NCBI RefSeq assembly: GCF_003173715.1
Contig: NZ_CP029550.1
Coordinates: 682,001 to 746,000 of the forward strand
DNA from: Methylobacterium durans
Lineage (GTDB): Bacteria > Pseudomonadota > Alphaproteobacteria > Rhizobiales > Beijerinckiaceae
Length of the DNA stretch: 64,000 nt
Reading direction: 5' to 3'
A program made the translations under genes and the position numbers. The notes below the pieces were generated by a model. The model was not told the DNA's origin and did not search any database. It saw only the letters and a list, made by a program, of their open reading frames with translations. Positions 1 through 8,657 of this stretch are shown piece after piece. Position 1 is the first letter of the stretch. Each line of letters begins with the position of its first letter.

Positions 1-1
1 C

Positions 2-79
2 GGACCGTTCGGACCCATTCGCGAGGCGTTGAAGCTGCTGCAAGCTGAAACGGCTTATCCTCAAACTCTCCAGCGTTGA
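2..79 (+). CDS. Possible 3' end of a CDS entering from the left
   Basis: Frame 2 is open from the window edge to a TGA at 77-79 and encodes about 25 residues (..PIREALKLLQAET..) that look like an amphipathic C-terminal helix. No family can be recognised from so short a piece. The call rests only on the open frame and its ordinary-looking composition, so it may be chance. Confidence 0.25.
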   Translation, partial: GPFGPIREALKLLQAETAYPQTLQR

Positions 80-564
80 TCCTACTCCTCAGTCATTTGA
101 ATTGCAGAGCCGGGACTGATTGTCTTGCGCGCCGAGCTGGGTTGAATGATACAGGATTGGTTTTTGTGGCGCGGAATCTCTATCCGGTTTCCAGATCTCC
201 ATGACTATGTTTCATAATTTCTGCGGAGCAGATACGTATATATTGCATTTCACACAAATAAACTCGAGGTGTGATTGGGCCGAAATGAGCGAGAGCTCCC
301 GGGCGTCTGTCGCCAGAAATGCGACTATTCTTGACAACGCATCGCAGGCTGCGGTCCGAGCATTCAGGTTCATCTTCTGCAGCATCGCGCCACGTGTCAT
401 AATCAGCTCCACCGGAAACTCTCGCCGTTCCGGTAATGTTTCTTGACGCACCTTCGGTGGGCGGGGCGCAAATTTGATGGCGCTCACGGATCTTTAGTCT
501 ACTCTATGTTCGAAGGGTCGCGTCCCTGACATCTATTACGTCCCTCTTAAAGGCGAGATGCTCC
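80..564. other. Gene-free stretch upstream of the bicupin
   Basis: No convincing coding frame. The short frames around 201-487 on both strands have no recognisable content. The DNA is visibly more AT-rich near 200-280 than the flanks, as expected for a promoter region, but I could not pick out a specific promoter motif. Confidence 0.4.
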
Positions 565-1821
565 ATGTCAGACAGGTTATCCCGACGCGGCATCCTGACA
601 GCTGGCACCGCCTTCGGATTTGCAGGCATGGCCACCTCGGCCCGGGCCGCGAGCTTTGGCAACCCTGATGAGCCGCCTCAGGGAACGATCAACATCACCA
701 GACCCGCCGACCTCACCATCCCAGGTCCGCACAGCGACGCGATTTCAGGGCAGTTTCCGACCTCTCTCAGTCCGCCCGCTACTGACGTCGGCTCGCTGCC
801 GCAGTTTTGGGCCTCGTTCAACAACGCGCAGCGACGCATCCAAAACGGCGGCTGGGCGCGCCAGGTCACGCAGGAGAACTTCCCGATCTCCACGACGATC
901 TCTGGGGTCGACATGCGCCTCGGAGCTGGCGCGATCCGCGAGATGCACTGGCATCAGGCTGCCGAATGGGCCTACGTGACTTATGGCTCCTGCCGCATCA
1001 CCGTCCTTGATCCGCAAGGCCGCGCGTCCGTAGCCGACGTGAAGGCAGGTGACCTCTGGTACTTCCCGGCCGGCTACCCGCATTCCCTTCAGGGCCTCGG
1101 CCCGGACGGCACGCAGTTCCTGCTCTGCTTCGACGACGGTAAGCAGTCCGAGTACAGCACGCTGCTGGTCAACGAGTGGTTCGCCCACACGCCGCCTGAC
1201 GTGCTCGCGCTCAACTTCGGCGTGCCGGCCGAAACGTTCAAGAACATCCCATTGCACGACCTCTACATCTTCCCAAGCGATCTGCCGCAGTCGCTCGCGG
1301 CCGACCAGAAGCAGGTCGAGAACCCGCTCGGGCCGCCGCCCAACCCGTTCGTCTTCACGCTCGCCGATGGCCCCGCGACCAAGCAGACCAAGGGCGGCAA
1401 GGTCCAGATCGCCGACAGTACCAACTTCAAGGTAGCGACCACGATAGCGGCTGCGCTCGTGACCGTTCATCCCAGCGGCATGCGCGAGATGCACTGGCAC
1501 CCGAACGCCGACGAATGGCAGTACTACATCAAGGGCACGGCGCAGATGGGCGTTTTCCAGACCGGCCCGAACGCGGTGACTACAAATTTCAACCCGGGCG
1601 ACGTCGGTTATATCAAGCGCAATCTCGGCCACTACATCAAGAACGTCGGCAGCGACGACCTCGTCTTCCTAGAAGTGTTCCGCGCGCCTGAATATCAGGA
1701 CGTAGCGCTATCAGACTGGCTCACGCACACGCCCACCCAGATGGTTACGGCCCATCTCAACGTGCCGGCTGATACGATCGCCAAGTTCACGAAGGCCAGC
1801 GTGGGAGTCGTGCCGGTTTGA
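565..1821 (+). CDS. oxdC: Tat-exported oxalate decarboxylase-like bicupin
   Basis: The 418-residue protein starts with a twin-arginine signal (SRRGILTAG then a hydrophobic run to about A29), so a periplasmic location is expected. Two cupin domains each carry a metal site. The first has His128, His130, Glu134 and His173, and the second has His310, His312 and Glu317. Between them is the lid SEYST (195-199), matching the SENST lid of OxdC, whose Glu is the proton donor that favours decarboxylation over oxidation. The expected reaction is Mn-dependent oxalate to formate plus CO2. No operon partner is adjacent, but formate/oxalate transport genes lie at 31.2 and 39.4 kb. Family is sure; substrate is inferred from the lid. 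Confidence 0.88.
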   Translation: MSDRLSRRGILTAGTAFGFAGMATSARAASFGNPDEPPQGTINITRPADLTIPGPHSDAISGQFPTSLSPPATDVGSLPQFWASFNNAQRRIQNGGWARQVTQENFPISTTISGVDMRLGAGAIREMHWHQAAEWAYVTYGSCRITVLDPQGRASVADVKAGDLWYFPAGYPHSLQGLGPDGTQFLLCFDDGKQSEYSTLLVNEWFAHTPPDVLALNFGVPAETFKNIPLHDLYIFPSDLPQSLAADQKQVENPLGPPPNPFVFTLADGPATKQTKGGKVQIADSTNFKVATTIAAALVTVHPSGMREMHWHPNADEWQYYIKGTAQMGVFQTGPNAVTTNFNPGDVGYIKRNLGHYIKNVGSDDLVFLEVFRAPEYQDVALSDWLTHTPTQMVTAHLNVPADTIAKFTKASVGVVPV

Positions 1822-2427
1822 ACTGGCCGATCAACCGCCGGCCATGTCTGCGGCAGTCCAGCCTTACTACGCATTATCGGCACATCATCGACGGCCTCGG
1901 CACGTTGGCGCGTGTGACCGTGACAAGGCCTGGCTGGCCCGTTTCACGCCGCGACGCCGGCCGCTTCCCATCAGGCCTCGAACGCTCCGGCTCGGAAGAT
2001 CCGGTGGGCTCAAGCGGAGACGAAGTGGCGAGGAACGGTGAAGGTGTTGGAGGCGGCGTTCAGAAACAAAGAGGACTCGGCAACACCGCCCCGAGCGGCC
2101 GATCACGTCGCTTAGCGGCGAGCGAGGCTTGCAAGCGCGTCGTTGAGCATGCGGTCGATTTCACCGCGGGCCTTAAGGTTGGACGGCAGTCACGGGCTGC
2201 ATTCAATCCCGATCGCATCGCGGCCCGTGCCCCCGCTCCATACATGCGCTTACGCGAAGAGAGGCGTGCTGATGATGAGAATTGCGCGACCTCGCGCATG
2301 TCCTGCTCGCCTTAGCTCGACCTTGGTAGTTCAGAAGGCCGGTTGTCCCGGTTGGGATGCCGGCTATCCTTGAGCGCCAAGGCGATCACACTGCAGGCGC
2401 TTGCGCATTCCGTTGTAAGGATTCTCG
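1822..2427. other. Gene-free stretch between bicupin and Cdh
   Basis: Several overlapping open frames exist but none resembles a protein family and their residue composition is typical of high-GC noise. I see no gene, repeat or obvious terminator. It may hold decayed sequence. Confidence 0.4.
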
Positions 2428-3180
2428 ATGCGCTTCGCTTTAGTGATCGCATTCCTTCTCACGATCGTATCGGTCCCTGTCCCCGCCGAGCCGGCTCGTC
2501 AGGTGCTCTGGATCGCCCTGCAGACCTGCATCCTTGCTAAGAAAGCCACCGGCCGCACATTTCCTTGCCTTGCAGTCGACCTCGGCAGCGCAGATCGGTC
2601 AGGCACGGCTGTTCTGAGAGCACCAGGGCAGCCGACCCATACCGTCGTGATGCCGACCGAGCGCGTCGTGGGGCTTGAGGCGCCTGAGTTGCAGCATGCG
2701 AGCGGCATTGCCTACTGGCGCGCTGCGCTGGCGGCCCGGCACTTCGTCACCGATGCCCTGAAAGGTGCGATACCATCCGAGGATGTGGGCCTAGCAGTGA
2801 ACTCGGAGGGCGGCCGCAGCCAAGATCAGCTGCACATCCACCTCGACTGCGTGAAATCAAGCGTCCGGGCAGCGCTGCGAGTTTACGCGCCCAGCATACA
2901 CGAGAGCTGGGCTCCGATGCCGATTGCTCTTCAAGGCAGCCGCTTCTTCGCGATGCGGTTCAAGGCAGCTGACGTTGAGAGCTTCAACCCATTTGCTGCA
3001 CTCGCGCGCCTGCCGGGCCGGCGGCCTAATCTGCTTCAAACCAGCTTCGGGGCGATCAGCACGCCTGCCGATGACCCGGAGAGGGGCTTCTCCCTGTTGG
3101 CCTATCGGGCCCCGAACGCCAATGCTGAGATGCTGCTGGACCATTCATGCTCGACCGTCGCTAAGGCTGCCGCCCGTTGA
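2428..3180 (+). CDS. cdh: CDP-diacylglycerol pyrophosphatase
   Basis: The 250-residue protein has an N-terminal signal or anchor (MRFALVIAFLLTIVS). It carries the CDH-family signature, a HIT-like triad in GRSQDQLHIHLDC at about residues 131-143. The family hydrolyses CDP-diacylglycerol to phosphatidate and CMP at the inner membrane. Length fits the family. The ATG has AAGGA seven bases upstream. It stands alone, with no linked phospholipid genes. Confidence 0.85.
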   Translation: MRFALVIAFLLTIVSVPVPAEPARQVLWIALQTCILAKKATGRTFPCLAVDLGSADRSGTAVLRAPGQPTHTVVMPTERVVGLEAPELQHASGIAYWRAALAARHFVTDALKGAIPSEDVGLAVNSEGGRSQDQLHIHLDCVKSSVRAALRVYAPSIHESWAPMPIALQGSRFFAMRFKAADVESFNPFAALARLPGRRPNLLQTSFGAISTPADDPERGFSLLAYRAPNANAEMLLDHSCSTVAKAAAR

Positions 3181-3302
3181 ACATCGAGGAGTGCCGGGCG
3201 GACGGCGCAGCGGGCAGTCAGCCGGGCGGATTGATTTCGGTGCCTACGCGAAGGGAGAGGTGCAGATTATGCGATCGTGCTGGGCTTACGTGGCGCCGCG
3301 CC

Positions 3303-3536
3303 TTACCGCGGTCTCGCGGCCCGCATGTAGTCCTCGGCTCCCGCCTGAGCACGCAACCGGATCGCCTGCACACGATGGTGCCGGGCTTGGTCGAGAAGCC
3401 CATCTGCGGTCTCCGGCCAGCCTTCCTGCCGGTGAGCGTGAGCCGCTGCGGTGAGCTCGTCCGCCATCGCCTCAGCCAGGGAGGCGACGACGATGCGATT
3501 GGCAGACGCGATCTTCACAGGAGCCTCAAGGATCAT
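3303..3536 (-). CDS. Small alpha-helical hypothetical protein
   Basis: A 77-residue frame with a charged, Ala-rich helical sequence (EAMADELTAAAHAHRQEGW, then repeated arginines near the C terminus). Composition is protein-like rather than antisense noise. The start at 3536 is the ATG nearest the well-formed part; an upstream ATG at 3608 would add 24 unconvincing residues, and neither has a strong ribosome site. No function can be assigned. Confidence 0.45.
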   Translation of the reverse strand: MILEAPVKIASANRIVVASLAEAMADELTAAAHAHRQEGWPETADGLLDQARHHRVQAIRLRAQAGAEDYMRAARPR

Positions 3537-3760
3537 GAGCCACGGGCATCCGCAGCCTCTAGGCCGCTTATGGCTCAGCGGCCGCGGGGCTGCCGTGATG
3601 AACGTCACGCCGGCGAGCTGGAGGCGCGCAAACCTTCAAGGACCTCCGACGCGCACGTCCCAGCCAGGAGATCTCGCGCCTGGGGCTGCACGCGTTTCTC
3701 GCTTGCCAGGGCGGTCGAGGCATCCAGATATGGCCGCTCGAGACGGCGAGGATACCGACT

Positions 3761-3970
3761 ATGAGTACCGGCACTGTGAAGTGGTTCAACGAGACCAAGG
3801 GCTACGGCTTCATCCAGCCAGATGACGGCGGCAAGGACGTGTTCGTCCATATCTCGGCGGTCGAGCGCGCGGGTCTGCGCACCCTCGCTGAGGGCCAGAC
3901 GGTCTCCTATGACGTGGAGGCTGACCGGCGGTCGGGAAAGGAGAGCGCGGCGAACCTGAAGGCCGGGTAA
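3761..3970 (+). CDS. cspA: Cold-shock protein, CspA family
   Basis: A 69-residue single cold-shock domain. It has the RNP1 motif KGYGFI at about 13-18 and RNP2 VFVHIS at about 27-32, and the usual start [14 protein letters not shown]. These proteins bind single-stranded RNA/DNA and relax mRNA structure. Full length for the family. It stands alone; the IS3-type relic begins 15 bp after the stop codon. Confidence 0.95.
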   Translation: MSTGTVKWFNETKGYGFIQPDDGGKDVFVHISAVERAGLRTLAEGQTVSYDVEADRRSGKESAANLKAG

Positions 3971-3985
3971 GCGGCGCCCGTGGGC

Positions 3986-4403
3986 GTGACCTGACCGGTA
4001 ATTTGGGCCGAGCCACTTGCGAGGCTACTGCATGGTAGCGGCCATGGGTAGGCGGAAGGCCAGATCCGGGAAGCTGACGGGTGCGGGTGACCGGTAGCCC
4101 AAGGACGAGTGCGGCCGGACGCGATGTAGGTGTTTTGCCAGATGCCAATCACAGCCTGTGCCTCCTTCAGCGAGGAGAAGATCTCCTGGCGTAGGCACTC
4201 GCCGTTCGTAGCTCTGCTCGGAGATGCCCGCCTCTTTGCACGCAATGGCGATGGTCTTGCCCTGAGCTGGCTGCACCTCGATCTGGCGCAGCGTCAGCAC
4301 CACCTGCTCGGCACTCGGCCTCTGTCCTCTCCTCATTTCCAGCTCCTCCGGTCCTGGCTGATGCTCGCAAGCAGCCCGGTCCAAAGCCAGCCGGTCAGGT
4401 CAC
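3986..4403 (-). mobile_element. IS3-type relic with internal deletion, copy 1
   Basis: A 418-bp unit with 13-bp perfect terminal inverted repeats, GTGACCTGACCGG at 3986-3998 and its complement at 4391-4403. On the minus strand it begins with orfA-like coding (SAEQVVLTLRQIEVQPAQGK..ACKEAGISEQSY). It then jumps straight to the end of an IS3 orfB (SLKEAQAVIGIWQNTY, and in another frame RPHSSLGYRSPAPVSFPDLAF). The catalytic core is missing, so it cannot make transposase. No clear target-site duplication. Confidence 0.85.
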
Positions 4404-4668
4404 GTCCACATCTGCAATCTCTACGGCCTCAACAAGAGTCAAGACGCGATCCGGCCCGCCTTCGGCATCACGCACGATCAGACCGGCAACCTACCGCCGC
4501 TGCCTGGGATTTTCCCCGACCAGATGGCGATGCCTTGAACAATCCTGCCTGGGATCGAGCGCTCAGACAGTCTCTGAGTGGACGTGATCTGGGCGACAAG
4601 TTCCGCGTTGATGTGTAGTCGGCCCATTAGCCCTCGGCCGATGCTCGGGCGTCTCAGGAGGCACGGCC

Positions 4669-4974
4669 GTGCACATCAAGGATGTTTCCGACATGGTTGC
4701 CAGTGGCGACCTCAACGAAATCGAGCGCGCCTTTCGCGCCCTCGTCGCGTACCCCTCAGATGAGGAGGTCTCAGGCGCAAGTTCGAAGAGCCTGCTGCAC
4801 GCGTTGGACACCGTCAGTCAGGCGCTGCTCACCGACTTCAACAGCATGCCACCGCAAACCTGCGCGGCCCTTCGTGTGCACGTCGGCTCGACCTACCGAG
4901 AGGGTGCTGGTGATTTCAAGGCGCATCATGCTTGGTGGCATGGCCGTCTCAACGCAGTGTGCGGCGGCCATTGA
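4669..4974 (+). CDS. Hypothetical protein, 101 aa
   Basis: GTG start with a strong CAGGAGG ribosome site seven bases upstream, which is the main support for this start. The product is soluble and acidic in its first half (VSDMVASGDLNEIERAF) and contains no recognisable domain, signal peptide or membrane segment. It lies 265 bp after the IS3-type relic and ahead of the mucR-like gene, with no operon link to either. Confidence 0.6.
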   Translation: MHIKDVSDMVASGDLNEIERAFRALVAYPSDEEVSGASSKSLLHALDTVSQALLTDFNSMPPQTCAALRVHVGSTYREGAGDFKAHHAWWHGRLNAVCGGH

Positions 4975-5147
4975 AGGTCAAGGATGCCTTCCGTTCAGCT
5001 TGGAGAAGGCTCGACTACAGACCTAAGCATATGCTGCGTTGCAGATTGTTTCTGGTTGCCCGATGTTTTCTGACTGAGCGCTCTTGATCTGCTTGCCAAA
5101 ATGATGATCTACGCTGCGTGAGGGTGCGCGAACCATGGACTTGAAAC

Positions 5148-5624
5148 GTGACAGAAGAAACGCAGGGGCAGAGCCCCAACTTCGTTGAACTCGCAGCCGA
5201 CATCGTCTCGGCCTACGTGTCCAACAACTCTCTGCCGATCGCCGAACTGCCGGCTCTGCTCGCTGGCGTGCACACGGCACTGAACGGCCTCACGAGCGGC
5301 GCGTCGCAGGTCGCTGAGGAAGTGGTCGAGAAGGCGACGCCGGCGCAGGTTCGCAAGTCGATCACGCCGGACTTGCTGATCTCGTTCATCGACGGCAAGC
5401 CTTACAAGACGCTCAAGCGCCACCTCTCGACGCACGGGCTCGATCCGCACACCTACCGCCAGCGCTACGGCCTGCCGAGCGACTACCCGATTGTCGCGGC
5501 CAGCTACGCCGCGCAGCGTTCCGAACTCGCCAAGGCGATTGGCCTCGGTCGCCCGGGCGCTCGCGCTACCGAGGAAGAGGCTGCGGAAGCTCCGAAGGGC
5601 CGCGGGCGTCGCAAGGCCGCCTGA
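5148..5624 (+). CDS. mucR: MucR/Ros-family transcriptional regulator
   Basis: The 158-residue protein has the typical layout: an N-terminal oligomerisation segment (NFVELAADIVSAYVSNN), then the DNA-binding domain around residues 67-120 with KTLKRHLSTHGLDPHTYRQRYGLPSDYP. These regulators are H-NS-like silencers or repressors of AT-rich promoters and often control exopolysaccharide. The stretch that normally starts the zinc finger with Cys reads LISFIDGKPYK, so no Cys ligand is present, while the Asp and both His remain. The C-terminal tail is charged (APKGRGRRKAA). GTG start. Family certain; zinc content doubtful. Confidence 0.92.
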   Translation: MTEETQGQSPNFVELAADIVSAYVSNNSLPIAELPALLAGVHTALNGLTSGASQVAEEVVEKATPAQVRKSITPDLLISFIDGKPYKTLKRHLSTHGLDPHTYRQRYGLPSDYPIVAASYAAQRSELAKAIGLGRPGARATEEEAAEAPKGRGRRKAA

Positions 5625-5630
5625 CGCGCC

Positions 5631-5990
5631 TCAGTGCGTCACGGCGTCGAGCCAGGACGACACCGGATCGACAACGTAGCCGAGGACGGAGGCGGCCCAC
5701 GCTTTCGCTCGCGCCGTGAGGGTTCGGCCCTCGCGCCGCGCCGCCTTCTCCTCGGCTGCCTGCGCTTCCAAGATGGCGGCTACGTAGGCGTCCTCGTGCT
5801 CTTTGCACGCGTCGAGTGCGCTGAGCTGAGAGGCTGCTTTGCTTTGGCTGGAGCGCTCGCGATCGTAGACATCGCGGACGCAGCCATGCCAGCGCGACTC
5901 AAGACTGCTCAGGCCAGCTGTTGCCTTCTCGTCTGCCGCTGAAGGCAACCAAGCCACGAGCAGGACGAGAAGGGAGAGCATCAGCCGCAT
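5631..5990 (-). CDS. Secreted hypothetical protein, 119 aa
   Basis: Clear signal peptide (MRLMLSLLVLLVAWLPSAA, cleavage near residue 19). A helical, charged mature part follows with two cysteines (HGCVRD and LDACKEHED) that could pair, as in LprI-like lysozyme-inhibitor folds, although that is only a spacing resemblance. AAGG lies just upstream of the ATG. It is convergent with mucR, six bases apart. Confidence 0.7.
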   Translation of the reverse strand: MRLMLSLLVLLVAWLPSAADEKATAGLSSLESRWHGCVRDVYDRERSSQSKAASQLSALDACKEHEDAYVAAILEAQAAEEKAARREGRTLTARAKAWAASVLGYVVDPVSSWLDAVTH

Positions 5991-6621
5991 GCCGCCTTAT
6001 CGCCCAAGCAGCCAAGCTTGGATAGAACGAAACGGCAACACCCGCTTGGCAATGTGCCGAACGGCGGGTGCTATTTCGGCTTCAGGATTGAGCCGTCGGG
6101 CACTGCGCTGTGGCAGGCGAGCTCTTGTCCGCTTGGCTGCTTCGCTAAGCTCCGGTCGAGCTCGCGCATGAGCCAGCGCTTCACACGTAGTTTCTGAGAC
6201 CGCGTCATCGCTGCCTCCGATGGAGAACTACATCGTCAGAGCCTCTGGTTAACGAGTAGTTAACAGCGCAAATCATGTCATCACTGTGGTTGATTTTGCT
6301 GCGTCTGTTGCAGATTTAGGCGATAGTTCGGAAGCGCACGGCTGGCGGCTTCTCGGCCAACATAGATCAACTTCCGCTGGTAGCGCTCAACCCCGCATCG
6401 AACCGTTAGCAGCTACACGGCACCGGAGCTGCGCGACACCGCCGAGCATGCCGACTGGCGGCGCGCTGAGGGCTTCATCGGGCTGCCCGGCTCAGTGGAT
6501 CTCAGCAGCCTTGCCCGTGATGTTTAACCATCAGGTCAATGGTCGGCTCTGGGGTGGAACTGCGCAATCGATGTGGACGGCAAAAACGCGGTGGCCCCAT
6601 ATGACGAGAGCCACACCGGCA
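5991..6621. other. Gene-free stretch
   Basis: Long chance frames run through here (one of 324 codons from 6286 continues to 7260) but their residues are random-looking and rich in Arg/Ala/Pro. No family resemblance and no structured RNA seen. Confidence 0.4.
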
Positions 6622-6843
6622 TCACAGAGCGAGCAACTTCCCTACCGCAGTAGTCAGGGTGTTGCCCCAAGTGATCCCGAGCGCCGCCGCAAAGGCGGGC
6701 AGAGCCCAGATGAGCGTGGCCCGCAGGTCAGGCCCGCTGCCGATCCGGCTGGCGTTCCAGATGTCATGAAGGGCGGCGTCGCGCTGGTCTGTCAAAGGTT
6801 GATTCTCTTCCACGCCGCTCGGCTGAATGCGTCTCCTCAGCAC
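6622..6843 (-). CDS. Possible small membrane protein, 73 aa
   Basis: The C-terminal half is one convincing membrane helix (ATLIWALPAFAAALGITWGNTL) after a polar N-terminal half. The composition is less arginine-rich than neighbouring noise frames. Start is uncertain and no strong ribosome site is visible. No known family. Confidence 0.35.
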   Translation of the reverse strand: MLRRRIQPSGVEENQPLTDQRDAALHDIWNASRIGSGPDLRATLIWALPAFAAALGITWGNTLTTAVGKLLAL

Positions 6844-6987
6844 TTACTGTCTAGATGCAGGGCGCTGCAGGAAGCGGTGCGGAATCTCACGCCGGGCCGG
6901 ATCTGTTCGGCGAGGCGCGGCGTCATGCTTCCGGATCGGCCTGCGATCCCTGCCGCGCGGTCAGGCAAGGCCGGCCCGACGATCGGT

Positions 6988-7224
6988 TCACGCGGGGGCG
7001 GCCGCCTCCCACTCGCGGTCCCATTTGGCGAGCATTGCGGCGCGGTTCGCCTGCGCTCGTCGCGCCGCGGCCTCCGGCGTCTCGGCGAGTTCTGGTGCAG
7101 CCGGCTGCCAGACCTCCCTGCCCTCTCCGAAGATCTTGGCGAGCTCTGCGACGAGGCGATCGAGGTCGGAGGACGTCAGCACGCTGGTGCGGAGAAGTTC
7201 GAGACGCGCGCCGTCGTGCAGCAT
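6988..7224 (-). CDS. Small soluble hypothetical protein
   Basis: About 78 residues from the ATG at 7224, with balanced composition and predicted helices (SSDLDRLVAELAKIFGEG, then PEAAARRAQANRAAMLAKW). The frame stays open upstream to 7338 but that part is Arg/Pro noise, so the inner ATG is preferred. No domain recognised. Confidence 0.4.
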   Translation of the reverse strand: MLHDGARLELLRTSVLTSSDLDRLVAELAKIFGEGREVWQPAAPELAETPEAAARRAQANRAAMLAKWDREWEAAAPA

Positions 7225-7363
7225 CGCGCTCGGTCCCGGCGGGTCGCGGCGAGCGCGTAGAGCGGCGGACCGAACTAGCTGTCGGAGAAGCCCGGTCCGC
7301 CGTGCCGTGGCTCTGGGGGAGGCGCCGCGACGCCTCACGATTGCGCGGAAGGGTTAGCGGGCG

Positions 7364-7529
7364 CTTAAGGCAGCGGGCCGAGCGTTGCGATCGGGGTTGG
7401 CTCGGCCCGCTGCACCGCGCAGGGTTCAGAGGAGGAATCGCCGGTGCGGTTCCTGAGCGTCCCGCTGGCGGGTTAACGAAATCTTAAGGCAGCAGGCCGG
7501 GTGTGGTTCGGATGGCCCCGGCCCGCTGG
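7364..7529. repeat. Pair of REP-like palindromes
   Basis: Two related units both begin CTTAAGGCAGC(G/A)GGCCG. The first folds into a perfect 14-bp stem (7370-7383 with 7400-7413). The second forms an 11-bp stem with one mismatch (7491-7501 with 7517-7527). They are about 119 bp apart and in the same orientation, and no T-tract follows. They resemble dispersed extragenic palindromes rather than terminators. Confidence 0.6.
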
Positions 7530-7726
7530 TCTCCCCACCGTCGGCGTGAAAGCGGTTCGACGCGCAACCGTAGCAGTAATTTCGATCTGGGCCGAACCAC
7601 TCGAAAGCCAGTCTCAACCCGGCTTCAGAGTGGTCCTCAAACTCAGGGCCTGACCCGCGCCCGGCCATCATGAGCCGGGCGCACGATAATCGCCCTTCTC
7701 GTGCACCCGAACGAGGTTTTCCGAGC

Positions 7727-8285
7727 ATGTCCGGAGGCACCAATATCGTGTGTCCGGAGGCGGGCGTCGCGACCCAGCCCGATGCGCTCGACACCGCTGC
7801 GGCTGGGTTCGCGGCTGCCTCGAAGTCGGCAGCCACCCGCCGGGCCTACGCCGCCGACTCGGGCGACTTCGCCGGCTGGTGTGTCGACGAGGGTGTCGAC
7901 ACTCTTTCCGCCACAGGCCGCACGGTCGGGCGCTACCTGACCCACCTCGCCGGCCTCGGCCGGTCCGTCTCGACGATCGATCGCCGGGCCGCCGTGCACC
8001 GCGCCGCTGGCCACACGGCGCCGACGGCGCTCGAAGAGGTCCGGTCGATCCTGACCGGCATCCGCAACACGCTGGGCCGCCGGCCCGAGAAGAAGCAGGC
8101 CCTCACGGCCGACCTGGTCGCGAAGGTGGTCAAGCGGATCCGCGGCAAGGACCTCGCCAGTGTACGCGACCGCGCGCTGATCCTGCTCTGCTTCGGCGCG
8201 GCGCTCCGAGCTCGTCGCTCTCGACGTCGCCGAACTGGAGCGCCACCGCCGCGGCCTGCTCGTCCGGATCGGGCGCAGCAAGACC
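7727..8285 (+). pseudogene. Tyrosine recombinase, frameshifted and truncated
   Basis: The N-terminal core-binding domain is recognisable (AAASKSAATRRAYAADSGDF, then YLTHLAGLGRSVSTI). The start of the catalytic domain follows (VRDRALILLCFGAAL). Near 8205 a small deletion shifts the frame: the next block, RSELVALDVAELERHRRGL..IGRSKTD, is read only in another frame. Homology stops at about 8285, so the catalytic His-x-x-Arg and Tyr are gone. It was probably an integrase of a lost element. A second possible start is at 7670. Confidence 0.82.
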
Positions 8286-8323
8286 GACCCACACCTCGGC
8301 GTACCACCAGCCGAAGTTGTCGT

Positions 8324-8431
8324 TCAGATTCTAGTTCTGCCTTTGACGCGGCGCTCCCAGATGCCACCCTGGATGGTTCTGGCCTCCGCCGGAACTGCGA
8401 GCACGACGAGCAGGAGCGCTGCCTTCTTCAT
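8324..8431 (-). CDS. Short secreted peptide or truncated secreted-protein gene
   Basis: A 35-codon frame starting with a textbook signal peptide (MKKAALLLVVLAVPAEA) and followed by only 18 residues. It abuts the point where recombinase homology ends, so it may be the 5' end of a longer gene cut by the same rearrangement. A weak GAGAGG lies upstream of the ATG. Confidence 0.4.
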   Translation of the reverse strand: MKKAALLLVVLAVPAEARTIQGGIWERRVKGRTRI

Positions 8432-8657
8432 CAATAGCCTCTCGTGGCTTTCAGGACAGAAACACCCTTGGTGACTGGCGCTCATCCTGAGCGTAGCACA
8501 CGGCCTCGTGTGACGATTTAGAACGTTTGCACAATCACCACATAGCCTGGGCGATGTAAAATACCGATATCCTGCGCAAAATATGATAACAGCTTGCGCG
8601 CTCGACCATCTGCCTTAAGATGCCATAGAACCTTGTGAGTCATCGAAATTGTCTCTG

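Noticed and set aside
6286..7260. Plus-strand frame of 324 codons
   Set aside because: No start context, random Arg/Ala/Pro composition, and it overlaps two better minus-strand small frames.
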